Origin: Clavulina sp. PMI_390
Taxonomy: Eukaryota > Basidiomycota > Agaricomycetes > Cantharellales > Hydnaceae
Direction of reading: 5' to 3'
DNA length: 64,000 bases
Assembly: GCA_015039315.1 (NCBI GenBank)
Contig: WIDE01000035.1
Coordinates: 86,765-150,764 of the forward strand
A program made the translations under genes and the position numbers. How positions within the stretch are numbered: the stretch's first letter is position 1; the number at the start of each line of letters is the position of its first letter. A model generated the notes under the pieces. It searched no databases, was not told where the DNA came from, and saw only the letters and a list, made by a program, of their open reading frames with translations. Shown here one piece after another: positions 11,626 through 21,962 of the stretch.

Positions 11626-12070
11626 GATTGGTTGGAAGACGGGAACAGAATCCCCCCATAGATGGAGTGCCTCTCAGGACAGCCATATCGCGTCTGTGGC
11701 CATTGAATGTGGTTAACCTGAACATGTCCAAGCTGACCAGGTAAATGAATCCATTTCAGCCCAGCCGATCCCAGCTACATTTTATCACACATCCCCGGCA
11801 GTGATTCGTGTTTTCTAAAATTTCGTTTAATTGCAGCCGCTATGGTCCATATAATGTTTACACCAAGCTCCAAGCTACTGGCTCTGTACGAGTGAAAGCA
11901 GTGGGCTGGAAAGCAGTTGAGGTGTGAGGTATCAAGAGTAGCACGGAAAAACTAGCACTAGTCTAGGATAGTGGAGGTCTAACATCCATCGGTATAGACC
12001 CCAATCCCTGACGTGAGCAGATCTATCAAAAGAGCATAGGCAGCGCCTTGCCCTAAAAAGGGAGTTCGGC
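11626..12070. other. Spacer between MFS paralogues 3 and 4
   Basis: 445 bases that should hold the paralogue 3 promoter and paralogue 4 3' end. Neither of the two elements shared by paralogues 1 and 2 was seen here, and there is no gene. Confidence 0.4.
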
Positions 12071-14886
12071 TTAAGCTTGAGCATCATCTGGACTTTCAGC
12101 GGGAGTTGGGGGAGCAGAAGACTTTCCAGTACTGGTGAAGGTCGACCTGCGATGAAGAGAGATAAGTATAAAACATGCGACACGCGAATAATAGCGCCAA
12201 AGAACTCACGGAAGCTCGAATTCCTGAATTGGTATACAGGCAACCATACCCAGGAAGGCGAATGCGCCGTTGAAGATGAACACAGCTCGTAGTGCAATAG
12301 CCCATGAAGCCACGGCAGCATCTCGAAGTTCCGGCTCCAAGGTTCGGATTATCTCAGTCGAATGGCGGATTTCGCGAATGAGCTGGAGGGAATAGGATCA
12401 ATTGAAACAATCAGTTACGCGGCCGAAGGCACCAAGCTAAAAGCGCAATCGCCACACCTCATCAGCATTCGGAACGTTGATCCTGCTTCGGAGCTGAGTG
12501 CGCAAGATGCTCTGTGCAAGTGCGCCGCTCATGCTGACACCAAGGACTTGACCCGTGGTTCGGAAAAGGTATGAAACTAAATGGAGTAAAAAATGAGTAC
12601 ACACTGGATGCCTGATAAAAAGGCATAGAATTTGAAGAAGAAAAACGTACTGCCAGTGGCCACGGCCATATCTTCACGAGAGACGGAGCTGATCAACGCC
12701 TAGTAGTTGTGCGTACAGCACGCTACTCAGTCACATTCTCCCAACCGACCGAAATATGACCTAACGATACTCACAATTAGGGTGGAAGTCACCACACTTG
12801 ACCTAAAGTAATCGACGTCAACCACACAGCCCAACAGTATGGGTACATGAGACATACATTCCGAAACCAGATGGGATGATGTCGAACCAGAGCTCGAATG
12901 TGCCTGTGTTGTCGTTCCAACGTGACAAAAGGATACACGCGAATAACGACGAAGCACAACCTCCAACATTTAACCACCAGTACTTCCCCGTAGCTCGCAT
13001 AACCCTTTAAAAAAGATACCAGAATGAGAATTTTGAAAATTATTCACGTGGCGAAACACGAGAAACACACCAGCCAGCAAACAGGCTACCAAGAGCGAGG
13101 AAGACCTAAGCGAAGGAATTCAGAAACTTCTACACATCTCAAGGGTAGAGATTTTGTGACAGACCGAATTAGGTAACAAATGAGCACCAGCTTCGGATGC
13201 GGGGAGAAGCTTGACCGCCGAGAAATACAGTGGGAGGTTGTACAACCCCGAGAAAGCGACAACGCTGACCGCAAAGTTTGACAGAGCAACGCTCAAGGGT
13301 GTACGCTGTTTCAGTAACCTAAGTGGCAAGATTGGTTCCGCACTAATGTAGGCCTCAACCAACACAAATGCAACTCCTGAGACACCACTAATGAGGAGGA
13401 GGCCCCAGACCATTGGGTCGCTCCATGGCATCTCTTCTGCGGTTCGTAATGTGATAGCAACAAGGAAGCAGCCGACAAATGCGACGAGAGTGAGCGAACC
13501 AAGCCAATCGATCCGGGCCAGCTTTTGGCGGAATGTAGTAGGCTTCATGGGGTATGGGACATTCGCCTTGATGATAACGAGAATTATTGATATAGCTAGA
13601 ACGGGCATTTGCACAAGAAACGCCCATCGCCTGTTCATGGTTGGTTCGTCAATATTCCCAATATCCCCTTACTAAACAGAGTGCTATAGTGAAGGGCTTA
13701 CCATCCGAACGTATCATTCATGAAACCACCTAAGGGATAATAAGCGATTAGCACGTAGGTTCTCAAGACTCTAGGAAGCAGAAGAGTGCTAACTTACCAA
13801 CGGGGCCACCTAACCCCGAGCCAAGTCCGAAGAGAACATTCGCAAGCCCTTGATACAGACCTCTCCGTTTACTACCAGGATTAAAGGGGACGTCTTGTCA
13901 GTCTTCACGCAATCATATAATAAAGAGAGACTGGGCATCTACAGTGGTACAAGGTCGGAAACCGCGACACTGGACACTGGATGGATGTTAGATTAGTGAA
14001 TCCTAGAGACTTCGGTAAACTTACCTGTCATGATTCCTCCTCCGCCCATACCTAAACGAAGGCATGTAGATGGTGAGATGAGTAAGTGAGACTGGAGACA
14101 ATAACCCTACCAGCAATTGCTCTTGCAACAATAAGGGAGATCATAGAGTTTGCTAGCCCTAAGCCGTGTGTAGAAGAAATTCAGTTTAATTGAGCTTGCT
14201 AGCAAAATTAGCGGAATTATGCCGTACCACAGAATAGAGTCCCAACGCCTGAGAGAAATAGACTGATGAGAATCCTCTCAGACTTTCCAGCTCGAGTGAT
14301 GACGCACCGAAGAACGTCAGGCCAACCAGCATAGCCCCCTTCCGACCTAACAGTTATAAAGAGTTACCAGTGACGCCATTTGCACGAGCATTTTCGAGAC
14401 AACGTACCTAGGATATCTGCTAGTCGTCCATAGAGTGGGGTAAAGCAGCAGACGCTCCTGCTCGGACAAGGCTTAGTAAGACCTCAAGTAATGATATAAT
14501 TCGGTGTTATAGCCTCTCACAGTAGGTAAGAAGTACCCAGATACGATGCCTGGTGTGAGGCATTGAAGTATGATCCTACAATCGAGCTGTTAGCGTGAAT
14601 TCTCACGAGGGAACGGTGATTTAAGTTACCGATAGGCGACACCAGTGTGGCTACAATCGTGGTATCCAGAGCGCCAAGGAACACTAAAAACGTGTCAATT
14701 CGGATATCTGATGGCCTAAAGGGCAGGAATAGCTCTACCAGCACTCCACAGAGCAGTCAAGATCCAAAAAAGCTCTGCCTTTGAAGGCTCTTTGCGAATG
14801 TCAGGTATGACAATTGGTGTGTCAACGCTGGGGGCGGTGACGTTCGAGCCATCATTGAGCAGAGGGGTCCGCTCAGAGGCAGACAT
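12071..14886 (-). CDS. MFS transporter, DHA2/Vba-Fnx1 type, paralogue 4
   Basis: Fourth and most upstream copy. ATG at 14886 gives MSASERTPLLND and a Val/Thr/Pro-rich tail, then AELFWILTALWSAG. Exons continue with FLGALDTTIVATLVSPIG, SYFNASHQASYLGTSYLL, a clear gtgaga donor that fixes the SYL-L^S intron phase for all four genes, YGRLADILG, WAFLVQMPVLAIS, KLARIDWLGSLTLVAF, EPILPLRLLKQRTPLS, FSGLYNLPLYFSAVKL and MRATGKYWWLN. The C terminus is RSTFTSTGKSSAPPTP then an Asp-rich end, stop at 12071. FSGLYNLP replaces the FSVLYNVP of copies 1 and 2, in a transmembrane segment that may line the pore. Its start codon lies 185 bases from the divergent SET gene. Function inferred from family only. Confidence 0.87.
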
Positions 14887-15071
14887 GGTGAGATGGAAGG
14901 TGGGACAAGAGTCGTGCGAGGGGATCGTCCGCAAAAACGACTGTTGTGGGTGTGACCTCACGGTGTGACTTGCCGTTGTTCCTCGGTCTGGTTGAGACCT
15001 GACTCATTATCGGTCACGCTCGGCCGTCGAGAGGACTATTTCTACTGGCTCCAACTCAGAGAAAGATTAAA
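14887..15071. promoter_or_regulatory. Short divergent promoter, MFS4 / SET methyltransferase
   Basis: Only 185 bases separate the two start codons, so the genes probably share control sequences. It contains tgactcattatc near 15000, in which TGACTCA matches the AP-1/Gcn4-type bZIP site. Use of that site is inference. Confidence 0.5.
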
Positions 15072-18000
15072 ATGGCACGATCGGGCATTCCTATCGTCGT
15101 ACGTAAGTGGTGTCGCGTGAGATGACTCGCAATTTATCGTTTGACATCTCACTCTGACGGAACCGTCGCGTCTGTGCAGATGGCTCTGACTCTGAGTCAG
15201 GCGATAGTGGAATTGAGATCACTGAAGTTCGTCACCCCACCGGGTCGAAACGGAATCGGCAACCGGCTCAACCATCACAACGTCGCCGGGTTGATGGACA
15301 AGCCCAAAGTGTTGGCCGTGCCGTGAGCAGAGCCACGTCGTCTGGATCGCCAGCGGCTCCAAATCCTTCGAGAGCTGTTAGTAACACTGTGCGAAAGAAT
15401 AATGCATCGGACATCGCTATTTCGTCATCACGAGCTGCTCCTTCTCAAAGTCCGTCTTCTTCAGGCTCCATGCCGACTAAAATGGCAGCCAAGGTTTTTG
15501 CTCAACGCCACTCGAACCCCCCGTCTCCAGGAATGAGTGATTCCACACCATCATCGCGTATTAGCGGTATTCGGGCTCGTGTACCTTCATCTCAGACCCC
15601 GCAGTCAAAGACTACCACTGATAATCCCGATTTTGGCAATCACATGGACGAAGTTCATTCGGCTACTAAGAGCTCAGGGAGGATGCCTGCCGCTGCTCCA
15701 GGACAATCAACAGAGGTGATTGACATCACTTCCGATGATTCCGAGCAGGATGAAGAATCCACGCAAGCTCATCAAGCTCAACAAGCTCAACAATCTCAAT
15801 TTATTGACATCCCTTCAGATTCAGATGAAGGTGAAGATGAGCCTTCCCGAATAATCAGTGCCAGTAGTAGATTGGAATCAGGGCCATCAACCAGAGACCC
15901 TTCCCCACTACTTCCTATTTCGGAATATTTCAGCCGCATTCAATCGCAGACAGTCTTGACGCGATCTACTCTGCCTGGCCGAAGTAGATCTCCGTCTGCT
16001 TCTCCAACTCCCCAGGAGCAGCTCAGTACGAGCCCAAATTTTCCGCCGCGTCAACCTCTCCGGACATCATCGAGTCCTCCATCTCCTTCCCCTTCCTCGC
16101 CTGTCTCTTCTCACATTTCTCCGTCACTAGAAAGGCTAGCATCCCTAGACCCTGGTCAGGCTCTGCGACCGACATCGTCTCCAGAACCCGTTGCACAAGC
16201 TACTCAAGCTTTGAATGATCTAGAGCTCAGTTTGCTTCCTGATCCCACCATATGGTCCTCCGTAACACCCCATACGCCCCAACAGATGGCTCCTCAGACC
16301 ATGGCCCCCTCTTCGTCACAATCACCTTCTGTTTTGCGATATCATGACACGACTGCTAGTGTCCCTCGTTCACAAAGCCCAGTCGCCCCAGCTTTGGGCA
16401 CACAGAAAACCTCCCTCGCTCCACTAACTTCCCCATTGGACTTGATGACTCCAAACAGATCACGTTCCCCTGAAGCCCCCCGGATTCCAGCTAGCCATAA
16501 GGGGAAGTGGAGGGCGAGTGATCCAGAACCAAAATGGCCAGCAAGTGTGCCAGCCAACCATGTCCCCTCTGAATTCAGTGATTTCCAATCTTCCGTCCAA
16601 CTAAATCATGTTGACGCCATGGATCGACTTTCTCTGAACCCTGCCGCGGCCACAGCTGCCACGAAACATGGGAATGATCTCCAAAGCCCTGTTTTGAACC
16701 CACTAAGTTCACCTAGCATCGCGAAGTCGCCTTCTCAAGAGGGGGATATCCCATCATCTCCCCCGAGTAGCCCATCGCGCCTTGTATCGAACTCGAGGGC
16801 TGTCCCCTCACGGTCACCCCGAGCACTCGATCGGTATCGATCACCATCTTCCCCGAATTCACTATCTCGTACTATTCCCAGAACTCCTACCACGCGCCCT
16901 TCCCCATTTCGGAGATTCAGGCTAACTCCTGATACATCCGCAAACACTCCGCCTCTGCAAGCCCAGTTGCAAGTTGCTGGCAACAAGACACTCGCCCAGG
17001 GATCATCCTCTCCTGCACCGTTGACGCTGCCTCAGCCGGCCCAACCATCCTCCTTAGAGACGTCTGATTCCGATATGTCGTTTTCGGAAGAAGGGGCACC
17101 TGTCTCAAGAGGTTCACGTTTTGCTACATCTCGCGCGGCGAGTATTCCAAAAAACTCGAGCACTGCTACTCTCCCTTTTATAGACGAGGAACCAGACGGC
17201 GATCAATCATCTCCTGAGCCCATCTCCACCTCGCCGGTAAAGGTTCACGAAGCCAGCCTTAAGGAGCCAAAGGAGTTCTCTAACGGACCGCCATTTGTGC
17301 TTGGAGAGACCCAGCCTCGACCCGATCTTGTACAAAATAAATCAGCATTTTCGGGAGACCAGGCAATGGTATGCAATTTTTCTTTTTGTTTCCTTGGCCC
17401 AATTGACCAAAAACTCTCCAGGATTCTGACGAGGTGATGACGGTGATCAGCTCGAGTTCTCGAGATCAGGCTGAAGCTGCTCAGTTCTTCGCTGATACCT
17501 TGAAGACATTCAGGGACGGGCTAAGAAGTAGGGGCTCGCCAAGCTCTGTTTCAAGCCGCCGCATGTCCATCGGGGCAAGTTCCCGCGTCGCAACCTCGCC
17601 CACTTCATCCCATTCCCGTTCTCTTTCCCGCTCCCAATCTCATTCTCGGTCTTATTCCCAATCCCGCTCCCCCTCTCGATCCCCTTTGTCTTCAGATCAT
17701 GACATGGCACCGACCACTGATAGCGAAGATGATGAACTTCGGCTCGTAAGTCAAACTCAACCCATGCTTCAATATCTTCACCGTCGACATTTCCCTCACT
17801 CATTACAGACGCGTCCCACCTTTCGTCGCCTTCGGCTTCCCTCTGTGGATCGAGAACTGCTTGAATCGCCACCTCCCTCATCTCGCGACACTCCTGCGTC
17901 CATGAGCCGCCCTAACTTCCAAATACCGAATCGCCGACGACTTCCGAGAGTCCGCAAGACCACTACTCGGCCTCCCTTACGCCCGCAGTTCGCGTCCCTC

Positions 18001-19608
18001 GATGCTCGTGCGGTTGGTAAGCTTCCGAGGTCAAGCTCTCCAATGCCACCCGCCGGCGACTCCAATTTGCTCCCCAAGGAGGATGAATCCTCAGGAGAGT
18101 TGCGCGCAATCACTAAAGCAGCGTCAGAGCCACCTGTTGAACATAAAGCTGAGCCCACATATCGTGACTTGCAGGAAGCGTTCCTGCAGCTCCTGCGATA
18201 CTGCCAACGATTTATCCCTATGTTCAACGTGGATTACTATCGATCTCCATCCGAGTTCCGTAAAGGATCTCACTGGGCACAGCAATACACTGGCATGATC
18301 CAGCGATCATCTCCAAACGAACTTGGTTGTCCGACAATCACGGTTGAAAACCACTTTGACCCAGAAGAGCAACCATGTCCACCATTCGAGTTCTTATGGA
18401 CAAATGACGTGATCTTGGGTCACGGCGTTCCACCTACTACCAAATTGGATGACGGCTGCGACTGCGACGGTCCATGTTCACCTGATCCGAAGGTCTGTGC
18501 GTGCGCAAGACGCCAGCAGGAGTTCACTAAACAGTGCGGTTACGAGAAAATGAAGGGAGGGCCATTCGTATACACCAAGGATGGAAGGCTGAAACGGGAT
18601 GAGGAGATCATTATTATGGAGTGTCATGGTGGCTGTACATGCTCTGAACAGTGCAGAAACAGGGTAAGTTCCCTACTAGCTTTTACCACTGTGATCTATG
18701 CGACCATCTTCCATTTTTCATCTACTTCACTTGATTATCTCGACAGGTGATCCAGCAAGGTCGCAAGATGAAGCTCAAGCTGAAGAAGACTAAAAAGAAG
18801 GGTTGGGGTATGTGCTGCGGCGACTTCTCACTGCTTCTGACCCCACATAAAGCTTCCTCATCTCAGGGTTATTCACAAAAGAAGCCATTCCCGCGTTGAC
18901 ATTCATCGGCGTGTATGGTGGGGAGATGATCACTACTACAGAGTCGGACACCCGCGGCGAGTCAGTACCTCAACTTCATTTACACTTGGCAGCTCCTATG
19001 TGACATGCGATGAGCACTGACTTCCTATTGACGCTTAATCAGCCTATACGACACTTGTTTCAAGGGACGTACATACCAGTACGGACTCGACTTCCACTAC
19101 CAAAAAACTGCGGCCAACGAACCTTCTTTTGTTGTGGACGCATTTTGGGTAGGGAATGTAAGTGCTGTCTGGTCTCTTATGGTTCTCACACATGTAGTTT
19201 GCTCACCGATCGCCTCCGATTTTTTGTCATACAGTATACTCGGTTCCTTGTGAGTTTTCCGGTACCTTCCCGTTCCTATGTCTTACATTCCCACTGCATT
19301 GTAGAACCACTCTTGTGACCCAAACTGCGCGACTTTTCCAGCTTACATAGAGGAAACGGACCTTCGAAAACCGTTCCTTGTGATGTTCACCACTAAAGAT
19401 GTCAAGCACGGCGAGGAGCTTACCTTCAACTATTCGGGTTCTTCCTACGATGATGACGGGAATCCCAAAGTATGTCGAGAGAACAATATTTGCATCTATT
19501 CAATGGCTAACTGGATGTACGACTCGGGGGGAATTCGGATCAAAGGAGCTGATGAAAGTGTACAAGTGCCACTGCGGTTCCGCAAACTGTCGTAAATGGA
19601 TGTTCTGA
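15072..19608 (+). CDS. SUV39/Clr4-type histone H3K9 methyltransferase with long disordered tail
   Basis: Predicted nuclear histone lysine methyltransferase. My ten-exon model (15072-15102, 15180-17368, 17422-17745, 17809-18663, 18747-18807, 18867-18960, 19043-19157, 19235-19249, 19305-19469, 19546-19608) gives 1303 residues. Residues 1 to about 1000 are Ser/Pro-rich and low-complexity, with two SUMO-interaction-like motifs (VIDITSDDSE at about 190, FIDIPSDSDE at about 218) and an RS-rich stretch. A pre-SET zinc cluster starts near residue 1065 (CDCDGPC, CACARR, CTCSEQCRNR). The SET domain has FIGVYGGEMI, TRFLNHSCDPNC and GEELTFNYSG. The post-SET is YKCHCGSANCRKW, with the three zinc cysteines expected of active H3K9 enzymes. 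No chromodomain was recognised. H3K9 specificity is from pre-SET/post-SET architecture. The third intron (17746-17808) is a multiple of three and could be retained. Confidence 0.9.
15716..15841 (+). other. Two SUMO-interaction-like motifs separated by a Gln/Ala repeat
   Basis: Codons 15716 onward read VIDITSDDSE and codons 15800 onward read FIDIPSDSDE, each a hydrophobic core followed by Ser and acidic residues as in SIMs. Between them lies an imperfect repeat of caagctca encoding a HQAQQAQQ-type run. Confidence 0.5.
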
Positions 19609-19752
19609 ACAATGGCAGGCATTCATACGAAAAAAAGAACCAATTTGTAGAGCTTTTTTCGACCGATAAGATAAAAGAGCAGGATGCGCTTGGAATTCAA
19701 GTTGCATCGAGCATCACAAGCCTTGGCCGTTGTATGAGCAGCTTTGGAAGGC

Positions 19753-21312
19753 TCACGAGATACTGAAAGTGGAAAAACTCGGTTCACCTTGATTGGCCAT
19801 CTTGAAAGACACCCTCCATCTAGACCCACCTAACAGCTGAAGTTCGACGACCTGTTGTTCATCCTGCTCCTGGATCGACATAGTATCCTTTGCACATGTA
19901 CGCACAAGCTCAAGATAGTGCCTACCGGATGCGAAGAATGAGATCATGGAGAGCCCATCGGAAGTGGCTTCTCGCGTGACGGCCTCGAGAAACTCCCAAG
20001 CTGCCATGCTTACAACAGATAGGTCGCGTTCTCCGTCTGATATATCCAGCTTCCCGACACCAAAGACCCACCACTTCAATTCCTCAAGGACAGACAATTC
20101 GCGCAGTATTGCAAATGGAAACTGGGCCATGTCTTCCTCGATCGGCGAGCAATGTTTCCTGCGCCGTAGTCGGAGGGAACGTAACGATGAAGGGGAAATT
20201 CCGTAACCCCAGGTGAGGAGGAAGGGAAGAATAGGCTGGGTTTCGACATAGTCAATTTTGGATTCGGGCTTCCCGGCAATCGTAGCCATGGGGCCGTCTG
20301 TCCATATGGACAATGAATGCGAGCGGACGAGGGACGCAGCAGAAGGATGTGAACCCTCATTGCAGCATGACAAAGGTTGGAACGGTACTTCATCATTGGC
20401 ATTATGGGTCATATGATGGAAGGCTTGAGCCTCAACGAGATCAATGGCGGTTGTCTGGGTATGTAGCACAATATTCTTCAGTGAATGCTGCACCCCATAT
20501 AGGACAAGGCTCGCGTATGATGCTGGTCCGCAGAACTCCTCGATAAAAGGAAGGAGAGGTGTGCTCGTTTCGCCAAGAATCCCATATTCGGATCTGAGAT
20601 TCATGGGGAGCGGCGCTGTCCAAGAGGGAGTGCCAAAGCGGATTTGTCTGATGCTCAATCGTCGGATAGACTGTTGAGCGAGAAGAAACCTGTATATCCC
20701 TGGTGGAAGTGCGAATAGGCTGGCCTCACATTCAAACTCTTCGAGCTCAAACGGCATTGGGTACGTGAAGTCCCCCATCGTTTGTGCGAGAAGCTTCGTC
20801 AAAGGCCGTGCCTCGAGTGATTCGTACGAGATGTGGATATTGAGTTTTCTAAGATAGGGCAGTATTGATAACATTTTCGGCATCTTGAGCATGAGAGATG
20901 CATCGACAAACGTCGGCTCCAGAGTGAGGTGTTGCACATGAGCAGCTCTTTGAGGGTCTCGCAAGAGAGCGTCCGAACGTTCATGAATACTCGATCGTAG
21001 ATAGTGTCGGGTAATATTGGGCCGCGGGCCTATGAAGAAGCTGCGCCAGAGGATCATGTGGCTGAAGCTATTCAGACGACGGTTGGTGCGTGAAATAGAT
21101 TTGAGGGGATTGGGCCTCGTGTAGGGTGTGATGTTCAGGGCTTCAACGATCAGGAGAAGAATCTCGGTAGGGAGGCGGGAGAACAGATCTTTTCCGGGAA
21201 CGAACAGCTCTTCAGGTTCGCGAGTTGGAGGACTGGAGCCTCCTGCGACCTGATTAATGCGAGGTTTGGTACGCTTTTTGCCACGAGTGAATATAGCTTT
21301 CGTTCGATGCAT
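19753..21312 (-). CDS. F-box-like protein, tandem paralogue 1
   Basis: Single uninterrupted frame of 519 residues. A basic N terminus (MHRTKAIFTRGKKRTK) precedes an F-box-like segment at about residues 42-95: LFSRLPTEILLLIVEAL, then SISRTNRRLNSFSH and LWRSF. F-box proteins recruit substrates to SCF ubiquitin ligases via Skp1; the remainder would be a substrate-binding part. Later segments are shared with the next two genes: LPYLRKLNIHIS, FLLAQQSIRRLSI, YGILGETSTPLLP, FLLTWGYGISPSSLRSLRL, and ILRELSVLEELKWW. These leucine-rich repeats are irregular and not clear LRRs. The gene runs convergently to the SET gene, with 144 bases between stops. The F-box identity is typical for fungal F-box expansions but Skp1 binding is not shown. 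Confidence 0.82.
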   Translation of the reverse strand: MHRTKAIFTRGKKRTKPRINQVAGGSSPPTREPEELFVPGKDLFSRLPTEILLLIVEALNITPYTRPNPLKSISRTNRRLNSFSHMILWRSFFIGPRPNITRHYLRSSIHERSDALLRDPQRAAHVQHLTLEPTFVDASLMLKMPKMLSILPYLRKLNIHISYESLEARPLTKLLAQTMGDFTYPMPFELEEFECEASLFALPPGIYRFLLAQQSIRRLSIRQIRFGTPSWTAPLPMNLRSEYGILGETSTPLLPFIEEFCGPASYASLVLYGVQHSLKNIVLHTQTTAIDLVEAQAFHHMTHNANDEVPFQPLSCCNEGSHPSAASLVRSHSLSIWTDGPMATIAGKPESKIDYVETQPILPFLLTWGYGISPSSLRSLRLRRRKHCSPIEEDMAQFPFAILRELSVLEELKWWVFGVGKLDISDGERDLSVVSMAAWEFLEAVTREATSDGLSMISFFASGRHYLELVRTCAKDTMSIQEQDEQQVVELQLLGGSRWRVSFKMANQGEPSFSTFSIS

Positions 21313-21962
21313 ACTGGTAGTATGAAAGGATGCTTTGGGAACAAGCAGAGGCCTGAGATGAGCCCTGAGGGCTGTGCATTAGCACAAACATGTCCCACGG
21401 TCAAGTTGTATGGTGAGGAGCACAAGAAATAGAAGATTGCGAGTACACTCTAAATCCACCCGAAGTGGGTTGCTAAGTTGAGGCGAGTGCGGATGTGATG
21501 GTATCCCAATTAGGATAGTATACGCCTCAAGCCGCGGCGCTCCTTTACTAGGTGACATTCTTCAGTCTTACTTCCACCATCGTCCAGTATACTTACTACC
21601 TCTAGAACTGACTACATATTAAGTCAAACGTACTTCGGGCGAAGTGAGAGTAAGATTCTTTCCAGGAAGCTACCGCTTTTCTAACGGTGTTTTTCCCTCC
21701 CTTGTGTTAAGATAGTTGGTGGAATTTTTTAGGCTATGTAGAACCCCAGGAGCGATGCAGGAAAATATCAAGGAAAGCAAACCATTCGTGGTGGTCACTA
21801 GATAATTGGGAAATTGTCGGTGGATTTTTTTCTTAGGCTTTCTTTTATGAGGATGATGATATAGGACCCTTTAGCGATAGCAACACTAGGCTTAAACTTT
21901 CAGCTACTTCAAGCATTTCTGACGTTCCTATCCAACGAGTGTAACATGCAAAGGAATCATAA
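21313..21962. other. Spacer between F-box paralogues 1 and 2
   Basis: 650 bases with the upstream region of paralogue 1 and 3' end of paralogue 2. No gene, RNA or mobile element was recognised. Confidence 0.4.

Noticed and set aside
17746..17808. Coding continuation through 17746-17808 in the SET gene
   Set aside because: The stretch is a multiple of three with gtaagt donor and cattacag acceptor, so I treat it as an intron, though retention is possible.
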